In this document: one piece after another, positions 28,144 through 38,700 of the stretch
Position numbering within the stretch: the stretch's first letter is position 1
Layout: the number at the start of each line of letters is the position of its first letter
DNA from: Thermococcus nautili
GTDB taxonomy: Archaea > Methanobacteriota_B > Thermococci > Thermococcales > Thermococcaceae
NCBI RefSeq assembly: GCF_000585495.1
Contig: NZ_CP007264.1
Coordinates: 1,860,001 to 1,924,000 of the forward strand
Length of the DNA stretch: 64,000 nt
Direction: 5' to 3'
Program-made: the position numbers and the translations under genes
Notes under the pieces: generated by a model
Database searches by the model: none
Seen by the model: only the letters and a program-made list of their open reading frames with translations
Told to the model about the DNA's origin: nothing

Positions 28144-28569
28144 ATGGCCAAGAAGGGTGCCGGTGCGACCAGGGGTATAAGCCCCGTCAGGCCAACTCGC
28201 GCTCTTCCGATTGGGGCCTACCTCAAGGTCGCCGACAACAGCGGTGCCAAGGTCATTCAGATAATCGGCGTCGTCGGCTACAAGGGAACCAGGAGGAGGC
28301 TCGCTTCAGCTGGCGTCGGCGACATGGTCGTTGCCACCGTCAAGAAGGGAAGGCCCGACATGAGGCACCAGGTCGTCAGGGCCGTCGTTGTCAGGCAGAG
28401 GAAAGAGTACAGGCGCCTTGACGGCATGCGCGTCAAGTTCGAGGACAACGCCGCTGCCATAGTCACTCCCGAAGGCGTTCCGAGGGGAACCGAAATCAGA
28501 GGTGCCATAGCCAGGGAGGCCGCCGAGAGGTGGGTCAGGCTCGGTAGCATAGCGAGCATAGTGCTGTGA
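28144..28569 (+). CDS. rpl14: Large ribosomal subunit protein L14 (uL14)
   Basis: 141 residues from ATG at 28144; the frame is open further up but ATG follows GGTGTGAGGCA. Core [28 protein letters not shown] and [33 protein letters not shown] are L14. It contacts 16S rRNA helix 14 in the bridge between subunits. L24 follows after one base plus its signal. Confidence 0.98.
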   Translation: MAKKGAGATRGISPVRPTRALPIGAYLKVADNSGAKVIQIIGVVGYKGTRRRLASAGVGDMVVATVKKGRPDMRHQVVRAVVVRQRKEYRRLDGMRVKFEDNAAAIVTPEGVPRGTEIRGAIAREAAERWVRLGSIASIVL

Positions 28570-28579
28570 GGTGAGAGTT

Positions 28580-28945
28580 ATGAAGCTTGATATGAAGCAG
28601 CCGAGAAAGCAGAGGAAGTTCCTCTACAACGCTCCCCTTCACCTCAGGGGTAAGATAATGAGCGCGACCCTGAGCAAGGAGCTGAGGGAGAAGTACGGCA
28701 TCAGGAACCTCCCGATTAGGGTTGGCGACAAGGTCAAGGTCATGCGCGGGGACTTCAAGGGCAAGGAAGGAAAGGTCGTTGAGGTCGACCTCAAGAGGTA
28801 CAGGATTCACGTTGAGGGAGTCACCCAGAAGAGAACCGACGGAACCGAGGTTTACTACCCGCTCCACCCGTCGAACGTTATGATTGTCGAGCTCAACCTC
28901 GACGATGAGAGGAGAGAGAAGATAATTAAGAGGAGGGCTGAGTGA
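28580..28945 (+). CDS. rpl24: Large ribosomal subunit protein L24 (uL24)
   Basis: 121 residues from ATG at 28580 (GGTG six bases upstream; GTG at 28571 overlaps the signal). [34 protein letters not shown] is the archaeal start. The KOW motif is [33 protein letters not shown]. Assembly initiator of the large subunit. Its stop overlaps the S4e ATG (ATGA arrangement). Confidence 0.98.
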   Translation: MKLDMKQPRKQRKFLYNAPLHLRGKIMSATLSKELREKYGIRNLPIRVGDKVKVMRGDFKGKEGKVVEVDLKRYRIHVEGVTQKRTDGTEVYYPLHPSNVMIVELNLDDERREKIIKRRAE

Positions 28946-29676
28946 TGGCGAGAAAGGGTCCGAAGAGGCACCTTAAGAGGCTTGCCGCTCCAACCGCTTG
29001 GTACATCCACAGGAAGGCCTACAAGTGGGCCGTTCGCCCGAGCCCGGGTCCGCACAGCATGAAGACTTCCATACCGCTCCTTTACATAGTCAGGGACTAC
29101 CTTGGCTACGCGAGAACCGCGAGAGAGGCTAGGAAGATACTCAACGAGGGCAAGATACTCGTTGACGGCAGGGTTAGGAAGGACTACAAGTTCCCGGTTG
29201 GAATCATGGACGTCGTCTCGATTCCGGAAACTGGCGAGCACTACAGGGTCCTGCCCAACAGGATTGGCAAGCTCATCCTCCACCCGATAAGCGAGGAAGA
29301 GGCCAAGCTCAAGCCCTTCAGGATTGACAACAAGAGGATGGTCAAGGGCGCGAAGGTTCAGCTCAACCTCCACGACGGAAGCAACCACCTCGTCAGCCTC
29401 GCTGAGAAGGACGCCTACAAGACCTCCTACACCGTCATCATGAAGGTTCCGGAGAGGCAGATAGTCAAGATACTGCCCTTCGAGGTCGGTGCCTACGTCT
29501 TCGTTACCCAGGGTAAGAACGTCGCGAGGAAGGGTAAGATAGTCGAGGTCAGGCACTTCCCGATGGGCTGGCCCGACGTCGTCACCATCGAGGACGAGAA
29601 CGGCGAGCTCTTCGACACCCTGAAGGAGTACGCCTTCGTCGTTGGTAAGGACAAGCCGGAGATTTCCCTTCCGTGA
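28945..29676 (+). CDS. rps4e: Small ribosomal subunit protein S4e
   Basis: 243 residues from ATG at 28945. Archaeal/eukaryotic protein with an N-terminal basic stretch ([22 protein letters not shown]), an S4 RNA-binding domain ([29 protein letters not shown]) and a C-terminal KOW domain ([27 protein letters not shown]). Absent from bacteria. Central in the superoperon; L5 begins 11 bases later. Confidence 0.98.
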   Translation: MARKGPKRHLKRLAAPTAWYIHRKAYKWAVRPSPGPHSMKTSIPLLYIVRDYLGYARTAREARKILNEGKILVDGRVRKDYKFPVGIMDVVSIPETGEHYRVLPNRIGKLILHPISEEEAKLKPFRIDNKRMVKGAKVQLNLHDGSNHLVSLAEKDAYKTSYTVIMKVPERQIVKILPFEVGAYVFVTQGKNVARKGKIVEVRHFPMGWPDVVTIEDENGELFDTLKEYAFVVGKDKPEISLP

Positions 29677-29687
29677 GGTGAGAGACG

Positions 29688-30239
29688 ATGCAGATTAACA
29701 GGGAGGCTATCCTTGCAGACTGGGAAGCTCACCCGATGAGGAAGCCGAGGATTGCGAAGCTCACCATAAACATCGGTGTTGGCGAGAGCGGTGAGAGGCT
29801 TACCAAGGCCGAGAAGATGCTTGAGCAGCTCGTCGGCCAGAAGCCGATAAGGAGGCGCGCGAAGCAGACCAACAAGGACTTCGGAATAAGGCGCGGTGAG
29901 CCGATAGCGGTTAAGGTCACCCTCCGTGGAAAGAAGGCCTACGAGATGCTTGACAGGCTCCTTGAGGCCGTTGACAGGAAGCTCAGCGTCGGCAACTTCG
30001 ACGAGCACGGGAACTTCTGCTTTGGAATCCAGGAGCACATCAACATACCGGGCGTCGAGTACGACCCCGAGATAGGTATCTTCGGTATGGACGTCTGCGT
30101 CACCCTTGAGAGGCCCGGCTTTAGGGTCGCCAAGAGGAAGAGGCAGAGGAGGAAGATACCGACCAGGCACAAGCTGACGAAGGAAGAGGGTATAGTCTTC
30201 GCTATTGAGGAGTTCAAGGTCAACGTGGAGGGATTGTGA
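29688..30239 (+). CDS. rpl5: Large ribosomal subunit protein L5 (uL5)
   Basis: 183 residues; ATG after [73 protein letters not shown] is the conserved L5 core that binds 5S r[26 protein letters not shown] follows. One base separates its stop from S14. Confidence 0.98.
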
Positions 30240-30240
30240 G

Positions 30241-30411
30241 ATGGCGAAGGCTGATTACAACAAGAGGAAGCCGAGGAAGTTTGGTAAGGGAGCGAGAAGG
30301 TGCATGCGTTGCGGCCAGTACGGCCCGATAATCAGGATACACGGCCTTATGCTCTGCAGGCACTGCTTCCGCGAGGTCGCTCCAAAACTCGGCTTCAAGA
30401 AGTATGAGTGA
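30241..30411 (+). CDS. rps14: Small ribosomal subunit protein S14 (uS14), zinc type
   Basis: 56 residues from ATG at 30241, preceded by TTGTGAG at the end of L5. [22 protein letters not shown] gives two CxxC pairs that bind zinc (CxxC-x15-CxxC). Short archaeal/eukaryotic S29-like type. It lies in the 30S head. Confidence 0.97.
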
Positions 30412-30422
30412 GGTGAGAAGCG

Positions 30423-30815
30423 ATGACTCTGCTTGACCCGCTTGCGAACGCTCTCTCCCACATGACCAACAGCGAGAGGGTTGGAAAGAAGGAGGTCTAC
30501 ATAAAGCCCGCCTCGAAGCTCATCGGTGAGGTTCTCAGGGTTATGCAGGAGAACGGCTACATCGGCGAGTTCGAGTTCATAGACGATGGAAGGGCAGGCA
30601 TCTACCGCGTTCAGCTCATCGGCAAGATAAACAAGGCAGGAGCGATTAAGCCGAGGTTCCCGGTCAAGGCCAGGGACTACGAGTACTGGGAGAAGAGGTT
30701 CCTTCCGGCCTTCGAGTTCGGAATCCTCATAGTGTCCACCTCCCAGGGCGTTATGACCCACAAGGAGGCCCGTGAGAAGGGCATCGGCGGAAGGCTGATA
30801 GCCTACGTCTACTGA
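30423..30815 (+). CDS. rps8: Small ribosomal subunit protein S8 (uS8)
   Basis: 130 residues; ATG after [60 protein letters not shown] and the C-terminal [26 protein letters not shown] are diagnostic of S8, the central-domain 16S rRNA binder. L6 follows with its signal in the one-base gap region. Confidence 0.98.
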   Translation: MTLLDPLANALSHMTNSERVGKKEVYIKPASKLIGEVLRVMQENGYIGEFEFIDDGRAGIYRVQLIGKINKAGAIKPRFPVKARDYEYWEKRFLPAFEFGILIVSTSQGVMTHKEAREKGIGGRLIAYVY

Positions 30816-30825
30816 GGTGAGAGCG

Positions 30826-31380
30826 ATGCCGATAGACGCGTGGGTAAGGGAAGAGGTTGAGATTCCAGAGGGAGTCGAGGTCACCGTTGAGAACAACGTC
30901 GTCAAGGTCAAGGGTCCCAAGGGCGAGCTCCAGAGGGAGCTCAAGTACCCGGGCGTTAAGATATTCACCGAGGACGGAAAGGTCGTCATATACAAGGAGT
31001 TCCCGAGGAAGAAGGACATCGCCATCGCGAGGACGTTCAAGGCCCACATAGCCAACATGATTAAGGGCGTCACCGAGGGCTTCACCTACAAGCTCAAGGT
31101 CGTTTACAGCCACTTCCCGGTCACCGTCAAGGTTCAGGGCGACGAGGTCGTCATCGAGAACTTCCTCGGTGAGAAGGCTCCGAGGAGGGCCAAAATCCTC
31201 CCGGGCGTTACGGTAAAGGTTCGCGGTCAGGAGATACTCGTCGAGGGCATAGACAAGGAAGCCGTTGGCCAGACCGCGGCCAACATCGAGCAGGCCACGA
31301 GGATAACGAAGTGGGACAGGCGTGTCTTCCAGGATGGTATTTACATAGTTGAGAAGGCTGGCAAGCCGATAAAGTTCTGA
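30826..31380 (+). CDS. rpl6: Large ribosomal subunit protein L6 (uL6)
   Basis: 184 residues from ATG at 30826 (GGTG six bases upstream). Two L6 domains: [23 protein letters not shown] and [34 protein letters not shown]. It lies near the sarcin-ricin loop. L32e follows after 10 bases. Confidence 0.98.
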   Translation: MPIDAWVREEVEIPEGVEVTVENNVVKVKGPKGELQRELKYPGVKIFTEDGKVVIYKEFPRKKDIAIARTFKAHIANMIKGVTEGFTYKLKVVYSHFPVTVKVQGDEVVIENFLGEKAPRRAKILPGVTVKVRGQEILVEGIDKEAVGQTAANIEQATRITKWDRRVFQDGIYIVEKAGKPIKF

Positions 31381-31390
31381 GGTGTGAGAA

Positions 31391-31774
31391 ATGGACGAGA
31401 AGGCGAGACTCCTTAGGGTGAGGGCCAGGCTCAAGAGGAAGAAGCCCAAGTTCCTCCGTCAGGAGTGGTGGAGGTATCCCAAGTTCAAGAACGACCCCAA
31501 GTGGCGCAGGCCCAAGGGAATCGACAGCAAGATGAGGCTCAAGAAGAAGGGCAAGCCCCGCTCACCTAGCATAGGCTGGAGCTCACCGAAGGCCGTTCGC
31601 GGGCTTCACCCGAGCGGTTACGAGGAGGTCCTTGTTCACAACGTCAAGGAGCTCGAGGCAATAGACCCGACCAGGCAGGCGGCGAGGATAGCTGGAACCG
31701 TCGGCGCGAGGAAGAGAGAACTGATAATCGCGAGGGCCAAGGAGCTCGGAATTAAGGTCCTCAACGCGAGGTGA
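31391..31774 (+). CDS. rpl32e: Large ribosomal subunit protein L32e
   Basis: 127 residues. [67 protein letters not shown] is the L32e signature; archaeal/eukaryotic only. ATG after GGTGTGAGAA. The stop codon overlaps the L19e upstream signal (GGTGATG). Confidence 0.98.
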   Translation: MDEKARLLRVRARLKRKKPKFLRQEWWRYPKFKNDPKWRRPKGIDSKMRLKKKGKPRSPSIGWSSPKAVRGLHPSGYEEVLVHNVKELEAIDPTRQAARIAGTVGARKRELIIARAKELGIKVLNAR

Positions 31775-31779
31775 TGCTC

Positions 31780-32226
31780 ATGCTTAAGATGCAGAGAAGG
31801 ATTGCCGCTGACATTTTGAAGTGCGGTGAGAACAGGGTTTGGATTGACCCCGAGAGGATTGACGACGTTGCCGCGGCAATAACGAGGGAGGACATAAAGA
31901 GGCTCATCCACGACGGCGTCATCAAGAAGAAGCCCATCAAGGGCCAGAGCAGGGCCAGGGCAAGGGCCTTCCACGAGGCGAGGAAGAAGGGACGCCACAG
32001 GGGCCCCGGAAGCAGGAAGGGCAAGAAGACCGCCAGGATGGGCAAGAAGGAGCGCTGGATGATGACCATAAGGGCCCTCAGGAAAGAACTCAGGAAGCTC
32101 AAGGCTGAGGGCAAGATTGACGCCCACACCTACAGAAGGCTCTACATCAGGGCCAAGGGTGGCCAGTTCAAGAACAAGAGGCAGCTCTACCTGTTCATGC
32201 AGGAGCACGGCATCTTGAAGGAGTGA
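31780..32226 (+). CDS. rpl19e: Large ribosomal subunit protein L19e
   Basis: 148 residues from ATG at 31780 (GGTG six bases upstream; ATG at 31774 is too close to it). [52 protein letters not shown] is the L19e globular domain, followed by a very basic extended linker and helix that bridges the subunits. Archaeal/eukaryotic only. Confidence 0.98.
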   Translation: MLKMQRRIAADILKCGENRVWIDPERIDDVAAAITREDIKRLIHDGVIKKKPIKGQSRARARAFHEARKKGRHRGPGSRKGKKTARMGKKERWMMTIRALRKELRKLKAEGKIDAHTYRRLYIRAKGGQFKNKRQLYLFMQEHGILKE

Positions 32227-32236
32227 GGTGAGATAA

Positions 32237-32842
32237 ATGGCGAGAGGACCAAGGTATAGGGTTCCCTTCAGGAGGAGGAGAGAGGGTAAGACCAACTACC
32301 ACAAGAGGCTCAAGCTCCTCAAGAGCAAGAAGCCGAGGCTCGTCGTGAGGAAGAGCCTCAACCACCACATAGCGCAGATTATAGTCTACGACCCGAAGGG
32401 CGACAGGACTATAGTTTCCGCCCACACCAGGGAGCTCATAAGGGACTTCGGCTGGAAGGGCCACACCGGGAACACCCCGAGCGCGTACCTCCTCGGACTG
32501 CTCATCGGTTACAAGGCGAAGCAGGCCGGCGTTGAGGAGGCCATACTCGACATAGGCCTTCACCCGCCGACCAGGGGAAGCTCAATATTCGCCGTCCTCA
32601 AGGGAGCCGTTGATGCAGGCTTAAACGTCCCGCACAGCGAGGAGATATTCCCTGAGGACTACAGGATTAGGGGCGAGCACGTTGCAAACTACGCCAAGGC
32701 CCTCAAGGAGGAGGACGAGGCTGCCTATAGGAGGCAGTTTGGTGGCTACCTCGTCAAGGGCCTTGAGCCCGAGAAGCTCCCCGAGCACTTTGAAGAGGTT
32801 AAGGCCAAGATAATCGAGAAGTTTGAGGGGGCGAGAGAATGA
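32237..32842 (+). CDS. rpl18: Large ribosomal subunit protein L18 (uL18)
   Basis: 201 residues; ATG after [53 protein letters not shown] is the eukaryotic L5-like start of archaeal L18, which binds 5S rRNA with L5. [35 protein letters not shown] follows. Its end overlaps S5 by 4 bases (ATGA). Confidence 0.98.
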   Translation: MARGPRYRVPFRRRREGKTNYHKRLKLLKSKKPRLVVRKSLNHHIAQIIVYDPKGDRTIVSAHTRELIRDFGWKGHTGNTPSAYLLGLLIGYKAKQAGVEEAILDIGLHPPTRGSSIFAVLKGAVDAGLNVPHSEEIFPEDYRIRGEHVANYAKALKEEDEAAYRRQFGGYLVKGLEPEKLPEHFEEVKAKIIEKFEGARE

Positions 32843-33546
32843 GCGACCCGAGAGAGATTGCCCAGAGGGTTCTTGAGGAGTGGGAGCCGAAGACCAAGCT
32901 CGGCAGGCTCGTCAAGGAGGGTCAGATAACTGACATTCACGAGATATTCAGGAAGGGCTACCAGATAAAGGAGCCCGAGATAGTTGACGTTCTCCTTCCC
33001 GAAGTCAACCTGAGGGAGAACCAGGAAGTGCTTGACATAGCTCTCACCGTCAGAATGACCGACAGCGGTAGGAGGATTCGCTTCAGGGTTCTCGCAGCTG
33101 TTGGCAACAGGGACGGCTACGTCGGCCTCGGAATTGGCCACGGAAGGGAAGTCGGCATAGCCATCAGGAAGGCCATAAGCTACGCCAAGATGAACATCAT
33201 CGAAATCAAGCGCGGTTGCGGTTCATGGGAGTGCAGGTGCAGGAGGCCTCACTCAATCCCGTTCGCCGTCGAGGGCAAGGAGGGTAGCGTCCGCGTCAAG
33301 CTCATGCCCGGACCGCGTGGTCTCGGACTCGTCATAGGTGACGTTGGCAAGAAGATACTCACCCTTGCCGGTGTCCAGGACGTCTGGTCCCAGACCCTCG
33401 GTGAGACGAGAACCACCGTCAACTTCGCCAAGGCAGTTTTCAACGCCCTCTACAACACCAACCGCGTCGCCATACAGCCCGGTATGGAGGAGAAGTACGG
33501 TATCGTCGTTGGCAGGGCGATGCCCCAGAGCTTCACCCTTGAGTGA
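32839..33546 (+). CDS. rps5: Small ribosomal subunit protein S5 (uS5)
   Basis: 235 residues. Double-stranded RNA-binding-like domain [49 protein letters not shown], then the S5 C-terminal domain. A CGSWECRC stretch with three cysteines near residues 117-123 is typical of archaeal S5. Important for decoding fidelity and mRNA entry. Overlaps the L18 stop. Confidence 0.98.
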   Translation: MSDPREIAQRVLEEWEPKTKLGRLVKEGQITDIHEIFRKGYQIKEPEIVDVLLPEVNLRENQEVLDIALTVRMTDSGRRIRFRVLAAVGNRDGYVGLGIGHGREVGIAIRKAISYAKMNIIEIKRGCGSWECRCRRPHSIPFAVEGKEGSVRVKLMPGPRGLGLVIGDVGKKILTLAGVQDVWSQTLGETRTTVNFAKAVFNALYNTNRVAIQPGMEEKYGIVVGRAMPQSFTLE

Positions 33547-33557
33547 GGTGAGAGAAG

Positions 33558-34025
33558 ATGGCAAAGCTTGCACTCATAAGGCTTAGGAGCGGGATTAGGG
33601 CGAGGGGCGAGGTTAGAGACACCCTCGCCATGCTTCGCCTTCACAGGATTAACCACCTCGTCATAGTCGACGACACCCCGAGCTACCGCGGAATGATACA
33701 GAAGGTCAAGGACTACATCACCTGGGGCGAGATAGACAAAGAGACCCTCGTCAAGCTCCTCAGGAAGAGGGGCAGGCTCGTTGGCAACAAGCCGATTACC
33801 GATGAGTACGTCCAGGAGAAGCTCGGAATGAGCATCGAGGAGTTCGCCGAGAAGGTCATTAACGGCGAGATGAAGCTCAGGGACCTGCCGAACATCAAGC
33901 CCGTCTTCAGGCTCCACCCGCCGAGGGGAGGACTGAAGGGAAGCAAGAAGCGCTCCTTCAAGGAGGGCGGTGCCCTCGGCTACAGGGGCGAGAAGATTAA
34001 CGAGCTCATAGAGAGAATGCTCTGA
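33558..34025 (+). CDS. rpl30: Large ribosomal subunit protein L30 (uL30)
   Basis: 155 residues, the long archaeal/eukaryotic L7-type. [57 protein letters not shown] is the L30 core, and the extended tail has [25 protein letters not shown] after GGTGAGAGAAG. L15 follows after 11 bases. Confidence 0.98.
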   Translation: MAKLALIRLRSGIRARGEVRDTLAMLRLHRINHLVIVDDTPSYRGMIQKVKDYITWGEIDKETLVKLLRKRGRLVGNKPITDEYVQEKLGMSIEEFAEKVINGEMKLRDLPNIKPVFRLHPPRGGLKGSKKRSFKEGGALGYRGEKINELIERML

Positions 34026-34036
34026 GGTGGCGAGAG

Positions 34037-34483
34037 ATGATTAGGAGGAGGAAGAAGGTTAGAAAGCTTCGCGGAAGTCACACTCACGGATGGGGGTGCA
34101 AGAAGAAGCACCGCGGCGGCGGAAGCAAGGGTGGCCGCGGTATGGCCGGTACCGGTAAGAGGAAGGACCAGAAGTTCACCTGGACCATCAAGTACGCCCC
34201 CGACCACCTCGGCAAGCGCGGCTTCCACAGGCCCAAGGCCGTCCAGTACATCCCCAAGGTCATCAACCTGAGCGACATCGACGAGAACTTCGAGCTCTTC
34301 AAGGACATGGGCGTCATCTACGAGGAGGAAGGAAAGCTCGTCTTCGACGCCACCCAGCTCGGCGTTGACAAGGTTCTCGGTACAGGAAAGCTCACCCGCG
34401 CCATCGTCGTCAAGGCCTACTACGTTACCCCCAAGGCCGAGGAGAAGATTAAGGCCGCTGGTGGCGAGGTCATCCTCGCCTGA
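34037..34483 (+). CDS. rpl15: Large ribosomal subunit protein L15 (uL15)
   Basis: 148 residues. [36 protein letters not shown] is the Gly-rich archaeal L15 start that threads 23S rRNA; the C-terminal domain ends [18 protein letters not shown]. After the stop a T-rich stretch and GGTGTCGGCT lead into secY. Confidence 0.98.
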   Translation: MIRRRKKVRKLRGSHTHGWGCKKKHRGGGSKGGRGMAGTGKRKDQKFTWTIKYAPDHLGKRGFHRPKAVQYIPKVINLSDIDENFELFKDMGVIYEEEGKLVFDATQLGVDKVLGTGKLTRAIVVKAYYVTPKAEEKIKAAGGEVILA

Positions 34484-34512
34484 TTTCTTTCAACTTTTGG
34501 CGGGTGTCGGCT

Positions 34513-35964
34513 ATGGGAAAGGTAAGGGACATTGTATACGCCATAGAGCGCTACTTCCCCGAGGTTGAGAGGCCGAAGAGGCACGTTCCCCTCAAGGAGA
34601 AGTTCATGTGGACTGGAATAGTTCTGTTGCTCTACTTCATACTCGCTGAAATCCCCCTGTATGGAATCCCACCCAAGGTTCAGGATTACTTTGCAACGCT
34701 CCGTTTCGTGCTCGCCGGTAAGAGCGGTTCGCTTTTAACGCTGGGTATCGGTCCCATCGTTACCGCGAGTATAATCATGCAGCTTCTCGTTGGTTCCGAG
34801 ATAGTTAAGCTCGACCTCTCAAATCCCGAGGATAGGAGGTTCTATCAGGCCGCTCAGAAGCTGTTTTCGGTATTCATGAGCTTCTTCGAGGCGGCCATCT
34901 ACGTCTTCGCCGGAGCGTTTGGTAAGGTCAGCACCGGAATAGGGGCCTTCCAGACCGTTACGAGCCCTGATGGATTCGTTTACATAGGTCTTGGCCTCGC
35001 AATCCTGATAATCCTCCAGCTTGGATTTGCGTCCACGATGCTTATACTACTCGATGAACTCGTCAGCAAGTGGGGAATAGGCAGTGGTATCAGTCTCTTC
35101 ATTGCCGCTGGAGTTTCACAGACGGTCATTTACAAAGCCCTCGCCCCGATACCAAGCAAGGAGTACATTGACCCCCTGACCGGAGAGCCTGCCATAGTCG
35201 GTGCCATCCCCGCCTTCATCCAGCACCTAATTCATGGCGACATAACGGGGGCTATCTACCGTGGTGGAACCCTGCCGGATATGGTTAAACTCCTTGGAAC
35301 AATAGCGGTGTTCCTAATCGTCGTATATCTCGAGAGCATGCGCGTTGAGATTCCGCTCAGCTACGGCCGCGTGACCGTTCGCGGAAGGTACCCGATAAGG
35401 TTCATGTACGTCAGCAACATTCCGATAATCCTCACCATGGCCCTCTACGCCAACATCCAGCTCTGGGCCAGGCTTCTCAACAACTACGGCATAACCTGGC
35501 TCGGAACCTTTGGGGAGAACGGCTACCCAGTGAGCGGCTTCGTCACGTACCTCTATCCCCCAAGGGACATCTTCCACGTCATTAACGACCCCGTCAGGGC
35601 GCTGGTCTACGCCATAATGACGATATTCTGGTCGCTGATATTCGGTTTCCTCTGGGTTGAGCTGACAGGACTTGACGCGAGGAGCATAGCAAGACAGCTT
35701 CAGCAGGCGGGACTCCAGATTCCAGGATTCAGGCGCGACCCGAGAATCCTTGAGAGGGTCCTCCAGCGCTACATACCCTACGTTACCTTCTGGGGCTCCT
35801 TCACGCTGGCGCTGGTGGCAGTGCTCGCGGACTTCTTCGGCGCGCTGGGTACTGGAACTGGAATACTGCTGACGGTCGGCATCCTCTACAGGTTCTACGA
35901 AGAGATTGCCAGAGAGCAGGCAACGGAGATGTTCCCGGCCCTCAGAAGATTCTTCGCCAAGTGA
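34513..35964 (+). CDS. secY: Protein translocase subunit SecY
   Basis: 483 residues from ATG at 34513 (GGTG six bases upstream). About ten membrane spans; the plug/TM2 region is [27 protein letters not shown] and the SecY signatures include [20 protein letters not shown] near 80 and [26 protein letters not shown] near 180. It forms the protein-conducting channel with SecE and SecG homologues encoded elsewhere. Last gene before a possible internal promoter for adk. Confidence 0.98.
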   Translation: MGKVRDIVYAIERYFPEVERPKRHVPLKEKFMWTGIVLLLYFILAEIPLYGIPPKVQDYFATLRFVLAGKSGSLLTLGIGPIVTASIIMQLLVGSEIVKLDLSNPEDRRFYQAAQKLFSVFMSFFEAAIYVFAGAFGKVSTGIGAFQTVTSPDGFVYIGLGLAILIILQLGFASTMLILLDELVSKWGIGSGISLFIAAGVSQTVIYKALAPIPSKEYIDPLTGEPAIVGAIPAFIQHLIHGDITGAIYRGGTLPDMVKLLGTIAVFLIVVYLESMRVEIPLSYGRVTVRGRYPIRFMYVSNIPIILTMALYANIQLWARLLNNYGITWLGTFGENGYPVSGFVTYLYPPRDIFHVINDPVRALVYAIMTIFWSLIFGFLWVELTGLDARSIARQLQQAGLQIPGFRRDPRILERVLQRYIPYVTFWGSFTLALVAVLADFFGALGTGTGILLTVGILYRFYEEIAREQATEMFPALRRFFAK

Positions 35965-35985
35965 CCCTTTCCTTTTTGCAAAACC

Positions 35986-35994
35986 TTTTAAGGC
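35986..35994 (+). promoter_or_regulatory. Possible internal TATA before adk
   Basis: CCTTTTAAGG, after a T-rich stretch that could end secY transcripts, lies about 45 bases before the adenylate kinase ATG. It may give the distal half of the superoperon its own promoter. Prediction from sequence only. Confidence 0.45.
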
Positions 35995-36034
35995 CGTTTT
36001 TCCTTACCCAACCAGAACCCCCTGGGTGAGAGCT

Positions 36035-36625
36035 ATGCCGTTTGTGGTCATGATTACAGGTATTCCAGGAGTTGGCAAGAGCACTATTACGAGACTTGCC
36101 CTTAAGAGAACCCGGGCTAAGTTCAGGCTCGTCAACTTCGGTGACTTAATGTTCGAGGAAGCCGTTAAGGCGGGTCTGGTTAAACACAGGGATGAGATGA
36201 GGAAGCTCGACCCGAAGACGCAGAGGGAGCTCCAGCTTAAAGCCGCCCAGAAGATAGTCGAGATAGCCCGGGAGGAGCCGGTATTGCTCGACACCCACGC
36301 GACCATTAGAACTCCGGTTGGCTACCTACTCGGCTTTCCCAGGGAGGTTATTGAGGTCATAAACCCCAACTTCATAGTGATAATCGAGGCGACGCCGAGC
36401 GAGATACTCGGAAGGCGCCTCCGCGACCTCAAGAGGGACAGGGACGTTGAGACCGAGGAGCAGATTGAGAGGCACCAGGACCTCAACAGGGCAGCTGCGA
36501 TAAGCTACGCCATGCACTCAAACGCCCTCATAAAGATAATCGAGAACCACGAGGATAAGGGTCTCGAAGAGGCAGTTAACGAACTCGTTCAAGTGCTGGA
36601 CTTGGCGGTGAGTGAGTATGATTGA
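36035..36625 (+). CDS. adkA: Archaeal adenylate kinase
   Basis: 196 residues from ATG at 36035, after GGTGAGAGCT. P-loop GIPGVGKST at residues 9-17, then [16 protein letters not shown] and [19 protein letters not shown]. This short archaeal AdkA type has no zinc LID domain and is usually trimeric. It converts AMP and ATP to two ADP. Its place after secY is conserved from bacteria to archaea. The DUF106 gene starts within its last codons. Confidence 0.95.
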   Translation: MPFVVMITGIPGVGKSTITRLALKRTRAKFRLVNFGDLMFEEAVKAGLVKHRDEMRKLDPKTQRELQLKAAQKIVEIAREEPVLLDTHATIRTPVGYLLGFPREVIEVINPNFIVIIEATPSEILGRRLRDLKRDRDVETEEQIERHQDLNRAAAISYAMHSNALIKIIENHEDKGLEEAVNELVQVLDLAVSEYD

Positions 36626-37142
36626 GGGAATCTACCAGTTTCTTGACGATGTTTTCGGGCCGTTCATGATGAACTACCATCCCCTTTGGGTCATAACACT
36701 AATGGGCTTTATAATCGGTGGGTTCTACACGTTGCTCTATTACTTCTTCACGGACATTGAGAAGCAGAAGAAGCTCCAGAAGCTCGCCAAAGAAGTTCAG
36801 AAGGAAATGAGGGAAGCCCAGAAGAGCGGCGACGAGAAGAAGCTCAGAAAGGCTCAGCAGAAGCAGTTGGAGCTCATGAAAATGCAGAGCGAGCTCATGA
36901 AGCAGCAGATGGTTCCGATGTTCCTCACGATGCCAATATTCTGGATATTCTTCAGCTGGCTCAGAAGATGGTACACAGAGGTCGCGATAGCCAAGGCCCC
37001 GTTCAACTTCTTCCTCTTTGACTGGTTCCACAGTATGTATCACTCTGCCCTGTCCGGAAGTGAACTCGGCTACTTCGGCTGGTACATCCTTTCGAGCTAC
37101 GTCATTGGTATGGTGCTCAGAAAGCTCCTTGACATGGGATAA
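36618..37142 (+). CDS. DUF106/EMC3-type membrane insertase (YidC/Oxa1/Get1 superfamily)
   Basis: 174 residues from ATG at 36618. Three membrane spans: near residues 20-42, 100-120 and 145-165. A long charged coiled-coil hairpin at 45-90 ([21 protein letters not shown]...) lies between the first two. This is the plan of archaeal Ylp1/EMC3 proteins, which help insert membrane proteins next to SecY. It overlaps the end of adkA by 8 bases. Genetic linkage to secY supports the role; activity is inferred from the family. Confidence 0.85.
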   Translation: MIEGIYQFLDDVFGPFMMNYHPLWVITLMGFIIGGFYTLLYYFFTDIEKQKKLQKLAKEVQKEMREAQKSGDEKKLRKAQQKQLELMKMQSELMKQQMVPMFLTMPIFWIFFSWLRRWYTEVAIAKAPFNFFLFDWFHSMYHSALSGSELGYFGWYILSSYVIGMVLRKLLDMG

Positions 37143-37152
37143 ATTTAAAAAC
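37141..37152 (+). promoter_or_regulatory. TATA box before L34e
   Basis: AAATTTAAAAAC predicts transcription near 37172, 13 bases before the L34e ATG with GGTGAG between. An additional promoter inside the superoperon. Confidence 0.5.
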
Positions 37153-37184
37153 GCTCCGCTGAAAGGGGTTGCGAGGTGAGAGTA

Positions 37185-37454
37185 ATGAAGCCGATGTACC
37201 GCTCAAGGTCATGGAGGAGGAAGTACGTTAGGACTCCCGGAGGAAGGACCGTAATCCACTTTGAGAGGAGGAAGCCCAAGGTCGCCCACTGCGCCATGTG
37301 CGGAAGGCCCCTCAACGGCGTTCCGCGCGGAAGGCCGAGCGAGCTCAGGAAGCTCCCGAAGACCGCGAAGAGGCCCGAGAGGCCCTACCCGAACCTCTGC
37401 CCGAGCTGTATGAGGAAGGTTATGAAGGCCCAGGTTAGGGCCTCCCTCAGCTGA
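37185..37454 (+). CDS. rpl34e: Large ribosomal subunit protein L34e
   Basis: 89 residues from ATG at 37185 (GGTG six bases upstream). [27 protein letters not shown] is the L34e start. Two CxxC pairs, CAMCGRPL and CPSCMRK, form a zinc site. Archaeal/eukaryotic only. Cmk follows after nine bases. Confidence 0.97.
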   Translation: MKPMYRSRSWRRKYVRTPGGRTVIHFERRKPKVAHCAMCGRPLNGVPRGRPSELRKLPKTAKRPERPYPNLCPSCMRKVMKAQVRASLS

Positions 37455-37463
37455 GGTGCGCCT

Positions 37464-38057
37464 ATGCCGAAGGGCTGCCTCGTCATAACCGTCAGTGGCC
37501 TGGCCGGTTCCGGAACCACCACCCTCTGCCGGAACCTTGCCAAGCATTATGGCTTCAAGCACGTTTACGCCGGATTGATATTCCGGCAGATGGCTAAGGA
37601 AAGGGGAATGACTCTTGAGGAGTTTCAGAAGTACGTCGAACTCCACCCAGAGATAGACAGGGAAGTTGACCGGAGGCAGGTCGAGGCAGCCAAGGAATGT
37701 AATGTCGTCATTGAGGGCAGGCTTGCCGGATGGATGGTCAAGAACGCGGACCTTAAGATATGGCTCGACGCTCCAATAATGGAGCGGGCCAAGAGGGTTG
37801 CAAGAAGGGAAGGCGTCTCCGTCGAGGAGGCCTTCGTTCAGATTGCCGAGAGGGAGAAGGGGAACAGGAAAAGGTATTTAAACCTCTACGGTATCGACAT
37901 CGAGGACAAATCAATTTACGATTTAATCATAAACACTGCCAAATGGGGTCCCGATGGGGTCTTCGCGATTGTGAAGGCCGCCATCGACCACCTTTACCCC
38001 GACGGCGACGCGGGGTCGGGTGAAAACCCGGAAAACAAAAAGAAGGAGGTGGGATGA
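37464..38057 (+). CDS. cmk: Cytidylate kinase
   Basis: 197 residues. P-loop SGLAGSGTTT at 11-20, then KHVYAGLIFRQMAKERGMTLEEFQKYVE and VIEGRLAGWM, which is the archaeal CMP kinase (cmk type). It phosphorylates CMP and dCMP. The C-terminus carries a charged tail (GSGENPENKKKEVG). The L14e ATG follows its stop directly. Confidence 0.95.
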   Translation: MPKGCLVITVSGLAGSGTTTLCRNLAKHYGFKHVYAGLIFRQMAKERGMTLEEFQKYVELHPEIDREVDRRQVEAAKECNVVIEGRLAGWMVKNADLKIWLDAPIMERAKRVARREGVSVEEAFVQIAEREKGNRKRYLNLYGIDIEDKSIYDLIINTAKWGPDGVFAIVKAAIDHLYPDGDAGSGENPENKKKEVG

Positions 38058-38309
38058 ATGCCAGCTATTGAGGTCGGAAGGATTGCCGTCGTTATTGCCG
38101 GAAGGAGGGCCGGACAGAAGGTCGTCGTTGCCGACATAATCGACAAGAACTTCGTCCTCGTCACCGGTGCTGGCCTCAACAAGGTCAAGCGCAGGAGGAT
38201 GAACGTCAAGCACCTCGAGCCCCTTCCGGAGAAGGTCAACATCGAGCGCGGTGCCTCCGACGAGGAGATAAAGAAGGCCCTCGAAGAGGCCGGCATAAGC
38301 CTTGAGTGA
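38058..38309 (+). CDS. rpl14e: Large ribosomal subunit protein L14e
   Basis: 83 residues; ATG follows GGAGGTGGGATGA. KOW-type SH3 barrel: [34 protein letters not shown], then [18 protein letters not shown]. Archaeal/eukaryotic. The stop codon lies in the left arm of a 9-bp stem-loop that probably ends the transcript. Confidence 0.96.
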   Translation: MPAIEVGRIAVVIAGRRAGQKVVVADIIDKNFVLVTGAGLNKVKRRRMNVKHLEPLPEKVNIERGASDEEIKKALEEAGISLE

Positions 38310-38330
38310 GGGCTTTCCCTCACTCTTCTT
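38304..38330 (+). terminator. Stem-loop with T-rich tail after L14e
   Basis: GAGTGAGGG (38304-38312) and CCCTCACTC (38317-38325) form a perfect 9-bp stem with loop CTTT, followed by TTCTT. It includes the L14e stop codon. Archaeal terminators usually need only T-runs, so a bacterial-looking hairpin here is unusual. It separates the ribosomal genes from the hicBA cassette. Confidence 0.55.
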
Positions 38331-38478
38331 CCAATAAGTTTCTTAACGCTTCTCGGTCCCTGATAGTTTCGCCATTCTGTGGGCAAATACCTTCCAAACT
38401 GGCCGGTTTTCACGTACCGCTTCAGGTATTAGGTGAGTTTATTAAGTCTGGCCTCAAACTCTATGGGGGGTGAGTGAG

Positions 38479-38700
38479 GTGCAACTCCATGCCGTCATCT
38501 GGGAGGAAGAGGGCATTTACGTCATTCGGGAGGTCTTTACAGGTGTTACGACTCAGGGGGAGACAATAGAGGAGGCAATTGAGAACCTCAAAGAGGCCGT
38601 TGAGCTGTACCTTGAGGAGTTTCCGGAGCTGAGGAATGAACTGAAGAGGGTAAAGTTCGTGGGCGATTTCCATGTCGAAGTTGCCAAGGCTCTCGGGTGA
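38479..38700 (+). CDS. hicB: HicB family antitoxin
   Basis: 73 residues from GTG at 38479 with GGTG six bases upstream; GTG at 38470 would add three residues. Partial RNase H-like fold of HicB: LHAVIWEEEGIYVIREV, TTQGETIEEAIENLKEAVELYLEE. No C-terminal DNA-binding domain, so it may only bind the toxin. TATA GTTTATTAAG at 38437 gives the pair its own promoter. The order antitoxin then toxin is opposite to the classical hicAB order but common in archaea. Confidence 0.88.
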   Translation: MQLHAVIWEEEGIYVIREVFTGVTTQGETIEEAIENLKEAVELYLEEFPELRNELKRVKFVGDFHVEVAKALG